Shown in pieces: positions 37,441 to 48,600 of a stretch of 64,000 bases of DNA; positions within the stretch are counted from its first letter, which is position 1, and every line of letters begins with the position of its first letter. The stretch comes from Allium sativum (Eukaryota > Streptophyta > Magnoliopsida > Asparagales > Amaryllidaceae). The notes below the pieces were generated by a model, which was not told where the DNA came from, searched no databases, and worked only from the letters and a program-made list of their open reading frames with translations. Location of the stretch: the NCBI GenBank assembly GCA_030737875.1, contig CM060911.1, positions 110,340,625-110,404,624 of the forward strand. Direction: 5' to 3'. Made by a program: the position numbers and the translations under genes.

Positions 37441-37739
37441 TCGACGAAACCTTAACTTACTTTGAACAACTGAAGAAATGAAATGATAGAACGTGGAAAG
37501 ATGGAAAATGCTAAATCAATTTAGAGGGTTCGTTTTCTTTTTTAATTTTGTACCGTGGGTCCTTCAGCCCAATTACCAAAAGTTGCAACCCAGAGAATTA
37601 ATTTTAAAATAACTTTGTCCTTTTGCCTAATTTACACAGTATGAAATATTTTTACATAAAGATAGCGAAGTAAAAGTTTAACTTATAAAATAGGAGGGGT
37701 TTATAACAACAATGTTTAAGTAACAATTGTTACTGATCT

Positions 37740-39135
37740 CTTTTATTACAATTCAAAGTAAGTAAATTTTGTTAATGATTTGTGATTATGCTTACACCAT
37801 TTGGGATTAGTATATGTATACTTCTTAAGTACGAAAATAGTATATAAGTTAAAACATGATCTCTATTTGTAGCATATTTTAACACCCAATACGCCAAACA
37901 AAAATGTGTTCTACATTTTCTAACTTTACAAAATTTGCAACAATCATGTTTAAGATCATTTATATCAATTAAAGCATGATCTCTAAAATATTGACGCACT
38001 TCAAATTTACATTCACATTATGTTTAGAACTAATATTTTTAACAACAAAATTTGCAAAACATCTATTATCTTGATTAAACAACTTACTATTTTTTTTAAA
38101 TATTTTCACACTTAAATATTGATTTTTAATCAATATTTTTTATTTTTAATATTCATTTTCTACCTAATTAACTTTATAATTACTTTTTTATCATAAAAAT
38201 TCACTGTTTAACCATAATTTACAAAATTACCGTGTTTCGAGATATACAAATCTTTTAACACATGTTTTTGTCACAAATTCACATTAAAAAAATTCAAAAC
38301 TTTATTTTCTATATCTTTAAATTTTTATTGAACAAATGAATATTGAATTGGGTCTCCTTTATCATTTATTTAATTCAGTTTAATTGCAAACCCAACATAT
38401 TAACTCTTTATTACTCAAATTAACACAAATCTCATAGTTTATTCAACTCATATAATTATACAAGTTATTTTTTCCAAATTTATTTGTTTTCTTCACTAAT
38501 AAATTATAAACATTGTTATAATTTATTTACACAGGTACTTGAAAATAAAGGTTGCTGCATTTTTAGACCAAACAACTGGTGGGTATCATTTTCCTACATA
38601 TTAGTATCATTTTATAGTATTACTGAATTTATTTGCTAGTCTTCGGATTCTTCAATTGTAATTTGTTTCCCTTTTATGTTGATTTTTTTCCTGTTTAACA
38701 TATTTGACACTATTAGAATACATCTAATTATACAACAATGTTAGTGCCAGTTTCATAATTTTTAGTATTATTTACCTATGCAATTGTCATTTGAGTTTCC
38801 TTTTGCATCTCTTCTATTTTTAATTAATTTTCTTCTGTTATTTTTCGTTTGTTTTTTCTTTTGGTTTTTTTCTCTTGATTTCGTTGAAATTCATTTTCGT
38901 TTCTTCTTTTTGGTAATTTTAAGTTGTGAGGTTTTGATTTAGTAGTCCCTGGTTGTTCTAGGTTTTCAACTGTGGATTTTGTTTGAATATCAACTTGCGC
39001 TTGAACTTCAGTTTGATGATTTTGAGTTTATTGGTGATATTCAGTTGATGCTAAATCTTCGACTTCACCAATTGGAGATTGTTGTTGAAATTTCATTTGC
39101 TGTTATTCGTGCGTTGATGTTTCCGGCATAATTGA
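37740..39135 (-). pseudogene. Second MULE transposase remnant (N-terminal half)
   Basis: From ATG about 39127 the - strand gives MPETSTHE, a Gln-rich stretch (QQMKFQQQSPIGEVEDLAST), QTKSTVENLEQPGTTKSKPH and a basic tail ending TKRKNKRKITEEN. Three stops interrupt it; at least two (at about 39103 and 39052) are TAA where a Gln codon would fit. After AT-rich intron-like sequence, 37999-37772 encodes VRQYFRDHALIDINDLKHD, KCRTHFCLAYWVLKYATNRD and, in a shifted frame, SIHTNPKWCKHNHKS, resembling the N-terminal zinc-binding region of MuDR/FAR1-type proteins. The DDE region is absent. It may be a second element or a translocated gene fragment; the link between the two parts is inferred. Confidence 0.4.
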
Positions 39136-39653
39136 AAATTATGGTAGTTACTTATGACGCCCTTTTTCTTAATCTGAATTCGAATATTTTGGAGAGAGAG
39201 TGTGTGAGATCGTAGATGAATTCGAATAAAATGAAGTGGATGGAGGAAAACAGTTTATGAGAAAATAAGCTTTGGGCTTGTCCTTAAGATAAAATAATAT
39301 GATGTATGTCTTTTTGCCTGATTTTTTTAAATACTTGTCCTCTCCATCGAACAACTTATGTACTTTACGAGTGAAGCATAATATTATATGTTTACTTATT
39401 ATTTGTCATATTATTAATTGAGTTTCAATGTCTAGTTATGGTTTTTTTTTTTTTTTTTTTGAGTTTGTCTATTATGGTAAAAAAAAATTATTTTTTTGTT
39501 AGAAGGTTTATATTTGGGAAAAGCTGAAAAAACTTTAAATGTATTTCTTAGACAGTAGCATTATTGTAATTTTTATAGACTTAAATTGATCGCGAGACTT
39601 CACTGTATTTAAGTGAGCATTTTTGCCTATGCAAGTGTAGCAATACATTACTC

Positions 39654-39965
39654 AGTAATACTCTCTCCGTTTCTAAATATAAGGTGTTTTAGAAAGTTTG
39701 GTGTGTTGTAAAATATAAGATGTTTGAGCTTTTCATGTCCTCTTCAACCGTGATCCATAATAAACGATGAGACTTTTTATGCATCTATTCATATTTTCAA
39801 TCACTAATTGTTTCTTCATTAATGTTTATTCCCTCTTTTTTGGCATAAAAAGAAGCTAATTAAAGATAGACTTAATTTGTGTATAAATCAAAGCCTTATT
39901 GATTGATTTCTTAATTCTCAATGCAAAAAAAACTTAAAAATACTATATTTACAAATAAATTAATA
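39654..39965. mobile_element. Stowaway-like MITE, degraded
   Basis: Position 39658 onward reads tactctctccgtttctaaatataagg, close to the plant Stowaway terminus (TA target, then ctccctccgt...aaatataag). The mirror end should read ttatatttagaaacgg...; near 39945 only ctatatttacaaat is left. The interior is AT-rich with no coding frame. One intact end only, so the right border is a guess. Confidence 0.5.
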
Positions 39966-42052
39966 CGTTGGTTTCAGAGAAATCAGGCGTGGGCCTTGGA
40001 GGAATAAAAAGTTGATGAGTATCCCATAATACAACAGTGGCAAGGGAGCTTGCTGTGGGCCTCGGAAAAATCTACCATGCGCTGGTGCCTCTCTAGTATG
40101 CATTGCTAATCGTTTTACATCAATATCCAGAGGTCAAACTTCGAAGCACGCATGTTCTCTCTAATTTATTTTTTGAATACAACAATCACGGCAGCCTTTT
40201 TTTTAATATAGGGAGCCCAAGGCCCAACAAAAAAATGACAATATTTACTCGTTGTTGTACAGCATAAATACAAAGACGATCTAACCCTAACCGCTCTGTT
40301 GCTTTCTCATTCCAACCTCAAATGAGTATGTCTACAGTCTACTTTCTCTTGCATGTTAAATTAATGTTCCCACTTTAGGCTTCTCCAATGCATTATTTAC
40401 TTGTCACGCATTAACCAACGTATTTATAACAAAACCATACGACGTATTCTTTAGTGCATTTCTAAAATCTAGTTGCAGGAATTTATAAAAAAAAAAATTA
40501 AAAAATAAATAAAGGTGGAGGACAATAACCTATCACTCATGGTAGAATGTTTGAGTATAGTAGACATTAAGGATGCGTTTGATTCACCCCTTTTAGTGTT
40601 CGATTTTCGCAGTTGCAAAATTGAAAATGACACATATAAACCGTTTTTGAAAAATGAAGCTGACACATGAAACTGAAAACAAATTTTCTTTATTTTTCAT
40701 GCTTTCAAAAATAAAGGATAAACAGCACTTTCGTCGTCCTCCAACCTCTTTGTCATTCCCTCCACGTTCCTTCTATCGTAGCTTCATTTTGTGTAGCTAA
40801 TATTGAAAACTCAAATGCAAAACAACAAATAAATCAAGCGCCACCTATGTTTCCTAGAACCAATATTGCTTCTGATATAAGACAATGAAAGGTAATGGAC
40901 AAATGTTTCTAATATAAAAATAGGCTGATATCTACAATGAAGTCCACACGGCAACAAGAAACGCAAGAAAAAAATCGTTTAAGAACGGTCGGTGGATGGG
41001 AGAGAATATCGCATTTGATATGAGTGATCTTCAAGTCTGACTTCTTTCTCTTGTAGACTTGGTTAGGCATCCATCCATGTCACCTGGAAATGCTACTGCA
41101 ACCCCCTTGACCAAAAACGGCACAAACGTTGTAAAAATGACCAAAAACATATATTGTTTGGATTAATACAACCAACAATACCGACTAATTGTCTATTGCA
41201 AAGTGCTAATACCAACAAAACGCATCAAATGTTGATGCTACATGACGTGCATCAAACATCCAATTTATACAACATGCGTAACTATTTATATTTCTAGTAA
41301 CACTTCCTTTGTTTACATCTTATTATCCCCCTCCTCCCCCCTTCATACAACATGAATTAGTGTTTGCTTAATTGTTCATAGTTCATTGTTTTTGACCCAT
41401 ACCCCAAATTTAATATGTAGAGAAATAAAAGTGAAAAAATATAAATGATAAACTTGAGTAATTACAAGTTGATAGTCCATTTGCTTTTTTTTTTATCCCT
41501 TATCTTTATTGATCAACTTATGTAATTACCAATTTTTGAGGTTGAAATGACATCGATTACAAAGATAAACTTGAGTAGTGCCCCCCTTCGCTGATCAGAA
41601 TTTAAACATATGGGCAATTACAACTTTTTCAATACGTACATCAAAAGACCAAAACAAACAACGGTGCTCCTAAAAAAACTGTAGCGTCTTGCTCGCCTCC
41701 GGAAGCTTATTCGATGAAGCACATGAAAGTCCCTAACCGCTTACTCAAATGAGCACCTGAGAGTTGAAGGGGAAAGCAAAAACTTCGAGTCACTCAACAA
41801 ACTTATGTGAATAAGAATTCTTTCCACCGACACATAGATATCTAGCAGGACCACGCTGCATTGTGAAATGGGTTTCCCCCTTGCTAGTATTAAGCTACCT
41901 TAGAATCAACCTCGGAACACCTGCACTTCAGTGGTTAGTAATAAACCACAATAACATAAGTGATAGTAAAAATGTGCAATATGCAACACACAATAGATTC
42001 CCCGTCCCAATTATTCCATATTTCCCATCTTAACGGACTCCAATGATTCCTT
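39966..42052. other. No gene recognised
   Basis: I see no supportable coding frame, array or paired termini. Around 40550 a stretch resembles the 'gatgcgtttgattc' starts found in some plant MITEs, but I found no mate. Confidence 0.45.
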
Positions 42053-42057
42053 ATCAT
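42053..42057. repeat. Target site duplication, left copy
   Basis: atcat, identical to 53451-53455. It marks the 5-bp staggered cut of the integrase. Confidence 0.9.
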
Positions 42058-43139
42058 TGTAACACCCCACACCCGCTATGGTCACTCATATAGGGAATGT
42101 CATGGCATCGGTGGAGTATTTTAGTGAATATAGAACAGAAAAATTACAACAAGACAGATATAAATAGTACTTGAAATTTTAAAACATCATCTCATAACAG
42201 CGGAAGTAAAACATGTCTGGTTACATCATAAAGTCAAGTACAATATCCATCAAATAAATTTATACATAATCCCATTCTCAACAATAGCCATGACAAAAGA
42301 AAAGATAACTGGATAACTGGAGCTTTACATCTACCCAAGCTCCTAAAGACTGGAACAGCAATCCGATCAAACTCCACTACTGCTAGGATCCACCGTAGGA
42401 CCTGAGGGTTGGGAAAAAAGATAAAAACAACGGGGTCAGACATAAGTCTGAGTGAGTCCTATAACTTTAACAATACAATCATTAAAAAAACCAGAGAAGA
42501 CATAAGTTTGACATATGGTAATGTCTGGGGATGAATGGCTATACCAAGCAGTTTGGTAGACCTAGGATAAACTAAGATAACCGCAAAGACGCATCTACCC
42601 ACCCAAGAGTAATTACTACACTGCACCACACCAGTCATCCCTACTTAAAGGTTGATCCCTCCCAAGGACTTAGAAAATTTTCCCAGTAGTTCTTGTACCC
42701 CTAGCTGACTACATAGGTGCTGTCTGCCCCTATCTCCACTAGGTGTACCCACTACTCCCAAGCGATCGGCTCCCTACCGTAGATACCCGTGCTGACCCCA
42801 CAGTGGGGTGTATCACTCCCCAAAGTGGCAACCCGATACAACAAGCGGTGCACGGCTTATATCTACACGATGCAACAACGTCTTACCTACCAGTCCGGGT
42901 CCACACACGCATATGAAACCCGTTGGACTTGCGTTGCCACCGCTAACCCGTTTTGGCCTCTTATAATCAAGCCCAATATGCGTGTCCCGTCACTCGACAT
43001 GGGTCGAGCCCACAAAGATACGTTTGGGATATTGGTTGAAATGGGCCCCCACAAGCTACCCACCTAAGCTTGTCACTTATCTAGTGAATCCCACTTAACC
43101 CTTTAATCATGTTTAATTACATGTTTCACTTGGTTAAGT

Positions 43140-43242
43140 ATTCTAATCGTATTTTCTATTGCCACCCAAGGCAACCCACTAGATTCCACATGCCACCCAA
43201 GGCAACCACTGAATTTCCACGTGCCACCCAAGGCACCCACTT
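43140..43242. repeat. Three tgccacccaaggca repeats in R-U5
   Basis: Three copies of about 33 bp with the core tgccacccaaggca; the same three are in the other LTR (about 51420-51502). Confidence 0.8.
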
Positions 43243-43327
43243 AACCCCTCATGCCCCACTACATGCTAATATGGTTAAGTGTTTTTTAATTAATTAAGAC
43301 CGTGATCTCCCACAAAGACCTCCCACA

Positions 43328-43399
43328 TTAGACTGGCTGTTATGACCGCCTGGTTAAGCCGGTAGAGTCCGGGCAGTCTTACGTCATAACAGAGTCTAA
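43328..43399 (-). other. Two-tier hairpin 1 in the 3' LTR
   Basis: Outer stem ttagact (43328-43334) with agtctaa (43393-43399), inner stem ctgttatgac (43337-43346) with gtcataacag (43383-43392), all perfectly complementary, around a loop containing ggttaagccgg and gtccgggcag. The second copy in the other LTR is at 51590-51661. Confidence 0.75.
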
Positions 43400-43452
43400 C
43401 CTCGTGTCTTTACTTTAATCACGTATTTAATTTATGGCTAAGACCTCTCACA

Positions 43453-43523
43453 TTGGGCTGACATTTGTAGCAACTGGTTAAGCCGGTCGGGTCCGGGCAG
43501 TTTTACACTACAAATGAGTCCAA
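43453..43523 (-). other. Two-tier hairpin 2 in the 3' LTR
   Basis: Outer stem ttgggct (43453-43459) with agtccaa (43517-43523), one G-T pair; inner stem catttgtag (43462-43470) with ctacaaatg (43508-43516). The stem bases differ from hairpin 1 yet pair, while the loop words ggttaagccgg and gtccgggcag are the same. The copy in the other LTR is at 51715-51785. Confidence 0.75.
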
Positions 43524-43862
43524 TCTCGTGTCTTAGTCGATTAATTACACCTAATTAATCACCCCCATAATTAATTATCCCTAATTAATTACACATTTTT
43601 CATAACATGGGTAGACCTAACTCAATAGGTAAATTCCCATGGGGTAGACCTAACTCAATAGGTAAATTCCCACTTATGTTAATTTATTTTTATGGTATGC
43701 TTAATCATACCCAATCACACTTTTATTAACATATTTATTCACCCCATCGTTACCCACGTAAATCGTTCTCTTTCCATGACATAATAAAGGAAAGGTCCAT
43801 CACAAGTATCATGGGTTTCACCACATCTTAGCATATAACTTTATCATGGGTTAAGAGGATGT

Positions 43863-44390
43863 CAACTTGCATATATGAGCATATATTAACCCAACTACAT
43901 TTAACCCAAACTTGCATATCATCATACCTATATCTTGCATAACATGTTGAACTTGCATATAAGCATTCTCATAACTTGCATAACATGTTAAACATGCATT
44001 TAAGCATACACATAACTTGCATAGGCATTCACATACTTGCATAAACATGCATAACTTGCATATCATGTTAAACTTGCATTTAAGCATACACATAACTTGC
44101 ATAAGCATTCTCACACTTGCATGAGCATTCACATACTTGCATAAGCATGCATAACTTGCATATCATGTTAAACTTGCAATTAAGCATATACATAACTTGC
44201 ATATGAACTTTCATAACATCATACACATAGCATTACACACATAACTTGCATATGAACTTGCATAACTCACTTGTTTCAACATGCATAAACCCACTTATTA
44301 AATATGCATAAACCCACTTGTTAAACATGCATAATCCATCTTATTAAACATGCATAAAACCACTTATTACATATGCATAAACATAAGATG
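43863..44390. repeat. acttgcat / catgcataa repeat region of the LTR
   Basis: Short interspersed repeats: cataacttgcataagcattc, acttgcatatcatgttaaac, then atgcataaacccacttatta. Two blocks near 44031-44075 and 44131-44175 are near copies about 100 bp apart. The same region is in the other LTR (52124-52650). Confidence 0.85.
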
Positions 44391-44690
44391 ACATAGAGTA
44401 GCATATCATTATAAATGATTCAAACTCTATAATCCGCATTCAAGACCATAAGTCTCATTACACCCAATCTACTTACCTTAACAATTGATGTTAAAGTGAT
44501 AGAAACTCACCAAACCCAATATTAGCAAACTTATGAAGTGGATTTAGTTGCTAAAATGAAGAAGATGATGATTAGAGGTTGATTAGCTTGCAACTTCCTT
44601 CATAGATTAGTGGAGGCTCCTTCTAGGATTTAATTTGGCGGCATGAGGCCATCATTTCTATTTTTAGTATGGATTAGGGTAGGTTTAGGG

Positions 44691-44701
44691 TGTATTTATA
44701 G
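44691..44701 (-). promoter_or_regulatory. LTR TATA box (3' LTR copy)
   Basis: The - strand reads ctataaataca; transcription would run toward lower coordinates. In a 3' LTR the promoter would fire outward into the flank. Confidence 0.6.
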
Positions 44702-44841
44702 ATTAGGTGAGTGTTTTAGGCCCTTAGATTAACCCTAGGTTAGATTAGGACCCTTAGATTTAGGAAATCTCTAGAACCAGCCCTCTAAGCCAGCCTAGAA
44801 CCCAACCTGGTGCACCCAGGTTCACTGGACGCCACGCCCCT

Positions 44842-44921
44842 GTCGACAGGCAAGTCGACAGGCAAGTCGACAAGCCTGTCGACAGCCCTGTCGACATGGG
44901 TAGGGCGGGAATCTTCCCGCC
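44842..44921 (-). promoter_or_regulatory. U3: GTCGAC 12-bp array and E2F-like palindrome (3' LTR)
   Basis: Five GTCGAC words start at 44842, 44854, 44866, 44878 and 44890, exactly 12 bp apart. Next to them is ggcgggaatcttcccgcc (44904-44921), an inverted repeat whose arms ttcccgcc match the plant E2F-type site. Both lie upstream of the TATA box. Confidence 0.6.
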
Positions 44922-45176
44922 TGACCCCGCCTGTTCCATTCCAAAATCTGCAATTTAAATTTTTAAATCTGTTCTTTAGTTTTGAATTTTCTGCAAACTT
45001 CATCGGGCCATAACTGGGCCATACGGACTCCGATTTTTGAAAACTCGGACTCTATTTTGCGTATTTTTCCGAGACGAACGAAATGACGCAGCCCGTTTCC
45101 CTTAATTCCCACATCTGAGATTATTTATCCTGTAATTAGTGAATTTTAGTATTAACCCAAAATACGGGGTGTTACA

Positions 45177-45189
45177 TTCTCCCCTCCTC
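45177..45189 (-). other. Polypurine tract
   Basis: The - strand reads gaggaggggagaa directly before the 3' LTR start tgtaac. It primes plus-strand DNA synthesis. Just upstream (- strand) is a hairpin gatttcggggacgaaatc (about 45195-45212), seen at this place in other Tekay-type elements. Confidence 0.85.
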
Positions 45190-45679
45190 AAAGGATTTCG
45201 TCCCCGAAATCTCTAAGCTAAGGAGAATGCATATCCTACCATCCAAACAACCATCTACTCAATCCATCAAACACAGGCATCCATTGTCCTTAGAACAATT
45301 TCTAATGATGTATGAGCATATGCAAAGAGTGTGTGTATATGTTCCCTATCTAATGTATGAACATATGCAAACCATGATAGTGCCATGCATCCATTATGTA
45401 TGCGAAAGAACCCTATCGACACATACAATATCTACATGAGTGCACAATCATTCACCAAAATGCATCATCCATATGATAACACAATCATTATACATCCATA
45501 AATATAGTTTCCTACACACAATTTTGTGCAATATGCAATATGAAGTGATTGAGCCGATCTAGTGCCTAGAGTGTGTGTATATGCATCCACGAGCAACCAC
45601 CAGCAACCACTTGCATCCACTTGCATCCATCAACCATAACATGTCTCAAACACATGTTTCAACCATAGGTTTACCCTAT
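45190..45679. other. 3' untranslated region between pol and PPT
   Basis: About 490 bp with short catccat / catatgcaa repeats and no supportable coding frame on either strand. Confidence 0.6.
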
Positions 45680-48600
45680 CTAAAGGTCAAAGGTACTAAT
45701 GAGAGGACATACTAAAGATAAGATAAGTACTAGACAAACGATAAAGGAGAAGTTAAAAGACATACCCTCAAAAAGAAATGGGTACAATGAACGCATCTTC
45801 GCTTCCGTTTCCCAAGTTGCGTTGCGCTCGTCTTCTCCCCATTGCACTTTGACTAGACGAACCTCTCGATTCCTCAATTTCCTAGTCTCTGACCTAAGGA
45901 TGCGGGTAGGAGCTCGTCGAATAGTCGCATCACGCTCTACTTCCATTTCTTTAAGCAAGCTCGGCTCTACCACCTCTGCGGTCTCATGTAAGCACTTCCT
46001 CAAATGGGACACATGGAATACATCATGTACACCACTAAGTCTGTCGGGCAACTCCACTCTATACGCCATCCGTCCAATCCTTTCCTTAATAGGAAATGGC
46101 CCTACGAATCTTGGTGCTAACTTCCCAACAGATCCAAAGCGAACCACATTTCGTAACGGAGACACCTTGACAAAGACCATGTCCCCAACTTCAAACTCAA
46201 GGTCCGTCCTTCTCTTGTCCGCATAAGATTTTTGCCTATCCTGCGCTGCTTTCATCCTTCTTCGAATCAAGTCAATCTTCTCAGAAGTCTCCCTAATCAT
46301 ATCAGGCCCAAGCAAGATCTTATCCGTAGATTCCCACCAACATGTAGGTGATCGACAAGGCCTTCCATAGAGAGCTTCGAAAGGAGCCATACCAATACTG
46401 GACTGAAAGCTGTTATTATATGCGAACTCCACCAATGGAAGATGCTCTTCCCATGTACCTCCAAAATCTAAGATACAAAGCCTCAAAAGGTCTTCTAGAA
46501 CACGATTCACCCTCTCAGTCTGGCCGTCCGTCTGAGGATGATATGCGGTGCTCAGACACAATTGAGTTCCCACTGCTTCCTGCAAACTTCTCCAGAACTC
46601 GCTAGTGAAGATAGGATCTCGATCACTCACTATGCTAGAGGGTACCCCATGCAATCGAACTATCTCTCGAAGATATACTGAAGCTAGCCATGGAGCAGTC
46701 CTCTTGCTCTTTACAGGTATGAAATGGACGCTCTTAGTAAGTCTGTCTACCACCACCCAAATTCCTGTATTACCCTTTCTCGATCTGGGTAACCCGTCAA
46801 TAAAATCCATCGAGACGCTATCCCACTTCCATTGCGGAACCTCCAATGGGTGAAGCAACCCACCAGGTTTCTTTTGCTCCGCCTTCACTTGTTGACATAC
46901 CAAGCATCGAGCTACATATTCGGCCACATCTTTCTTCATACCGGCCCAGAAGAAAACCCTCTTCATGTCTTGGTACATCTTGTCCCCACCGGGATGAATG
47001 GTCATCCTAGAACGGTGTGCATCATCAAGAATAGCCTTCCTCAACCCTTCGTCTTGCGGTACACAAAGTCTACCGTCTCTACGCAAGCACCCCCTATCGT
47101 CTAGGGTGTACCTACTCAAATGGCTGGACGACTCCCCCCTTATGAGCTTCTCTATCAACTCAACCAACTGTGGGTCGTCCCTCTGGGCTTCCCCAATCTG
47201 CCCCAGAAGAGTAGGTCTGACCTCCAAGGATGCTAGCAAACCGGGTACATAATCAATGGAAGGTCTGAAATCAAACATCGAGATAAATTCCAAGCTTCGT
47301 TGTTCCACGAACAATGGACTCAAGGACAACCTTTTTCTGCTTAAGGCGTCCGCCACCACGTTACCCTTGCCAGGGGTATACGCTATCTCGAAATCATAGG
47401 ATGCTAAGAACTCCATCCACCTTTGCTGTCTCAAATTCAAATCCTTCTGAGAAAATAAGTACTTCAATGATTTGTGGTCAGTGAACAATTCGAATCTCTC
47501 ACCAAGAAGATAATGGCGCCAAATCTTAAGCGCAAAAACAATAGCGGCCAACTCTAAATCATGGGTAGGGTAATTTTTCTCATGCACTCTCAACTGCCTT
47601 CCACCATAGGCTATTACCCTTCTCTCTTGCATTAAGACTGCGCCAAGTCCTGTCCCACAAGCATCGGTATAGACAACAAATGGCTTGCTCCCATCTGGCA
47701 ACACTAAAACTGGAGCAGTGGTTAAAGCTCTCTTTAACCGTCGGAACGCATCATCACAATCTACGTCCCATGTGAAAACAAGATTCTTCTTCGTTAAGCG
47801 GGTTAATGGGGCTGATATCTTCGCGAAGTCTTTAATAAACTTCCTATAATAACCCGCCAAACCCAAGAAACTTCTTACTTCGGTAGCATTCTTCGGAACC
47901 TTCCAATCCTGAATTGATACTACCTTCGCGGGATCCACAGCTATCCCTTCCTTGGAGACCACGTGCCCCAAGAACCGCACTTCCCTCCTCCAGAAGTGAC
48001 ATTTAGAGAATTTAGCCTTAAGGCTATGTGCTCGAAGAGTCTTCAACACCTCCCCAAGATGTAAGGCATGCTCTTCTTCACTCTTAGAAAATACTAAGAT
48101 ATCATCCACAAAGACCACCACGAATTTATTAAGGAACTCCCTGAACACCCTACTCATCAAATCAACAAAGTATGCAGGGGCGTTCGTCAACCCAAATGGC
48201 ATCACCAGCCACTCATAGAAACCATCCGGAGTCCTAAAGGCAGTCTTGTCTATGCTATCCTCAGCCACCCTCAACTGATGAAACCCCGTGGCTAAGTCCA
48301 ACTGAGAAAATACTGAAGCGCCAACCAACTGATCGAAAAGATCATCAATCCTCGGCAATGGGTGTCTATTCTTCTTTGTGAGCTTGTTGAGTTCTCTATA
48401 GTCTACACAAAGTCTGAGGGACCCATCCGCCTTCGTAGCAAAAACTACTGGAGCACCCCACTCCGATATACTTCGCCTTATGAACCCCTTCTCAAGCAAT
48501 TCCCCTACTTGCTTATGGAGTTCCCTCCTCTCACGAGGAGCCATGTGGCGCACTGGTAAAGATACGGGTTTAGCATTATCCACCAAATATATTCGGAAGT

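Larger units (their letters stand above)
8530..37560. mobile_element. Giant Mutator-like (MULE) composite with transposase and ULP1-like genes
   Basis: Two decayed genes face each other: a MuDR-type transposase on + (8890-12047) and a ULP1-like protease gene on - (about 37440 to 23700). Between and inside them the word tagcatttt and its complement recur dozens of times, from about 8980 to 37100 and hardly outside, which suggests one continuous unit. A ULP1-like second gene is known from Kaonashi-type plant MULEs. LTR-type insertions at 15818-21423 and about 28.8-34.3 kb break it up. Without them it would be about 18 kb, much of it tandem repeat. No clear terminal inverted repeat was found; near 8544 and 37620 there is only a short shared word (aggacaaagtt) in inverse orientation, so both borders are approximate. 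Confidence 0.6.
42058..45176 (-). repeat. 3' LTR of the Tekay element
   Basis: It runs tgtaacacccc ... gggtgttaca in + sense (3119 bp). From its - strand start: U3 with an E2F-like palindrome, a GTCGAC array and a TATA box at 44691-44701, then about 2.6 kb of R-U5. The latter contains an acttgcat repeat array (43863-44390), a 33-bp duplication gggtagacctaactcaatag (43608-43672), two hairpins (43328-43399 and 43453-43523) and three tgccacccaaggca repeats (43140-43242). Small frames of 60-93 codons inside it are not genes. Confidence 0.95.

Noticed and set aside
37620..37640. Terminal inverted repeat of the big MULE with 8540-8560
   Set aside because: Only aggacaaagtt plus a few bases match, too little in AT-rich DNA to set the ends.
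40550..40760. MITE beginning with a gatgcgtttgattc-like word
   Set aside because: No inverse partner end or target duplication found.
42789..44132. 92- and 93-codon frames in the LTR, also at 51050-51328 and 52112-52393
   Set aside because: They lie in non-coding R-U5. Being open in both LTRs only reflects their recent identity, and the 93-codon frame is the acttgcat repeat.
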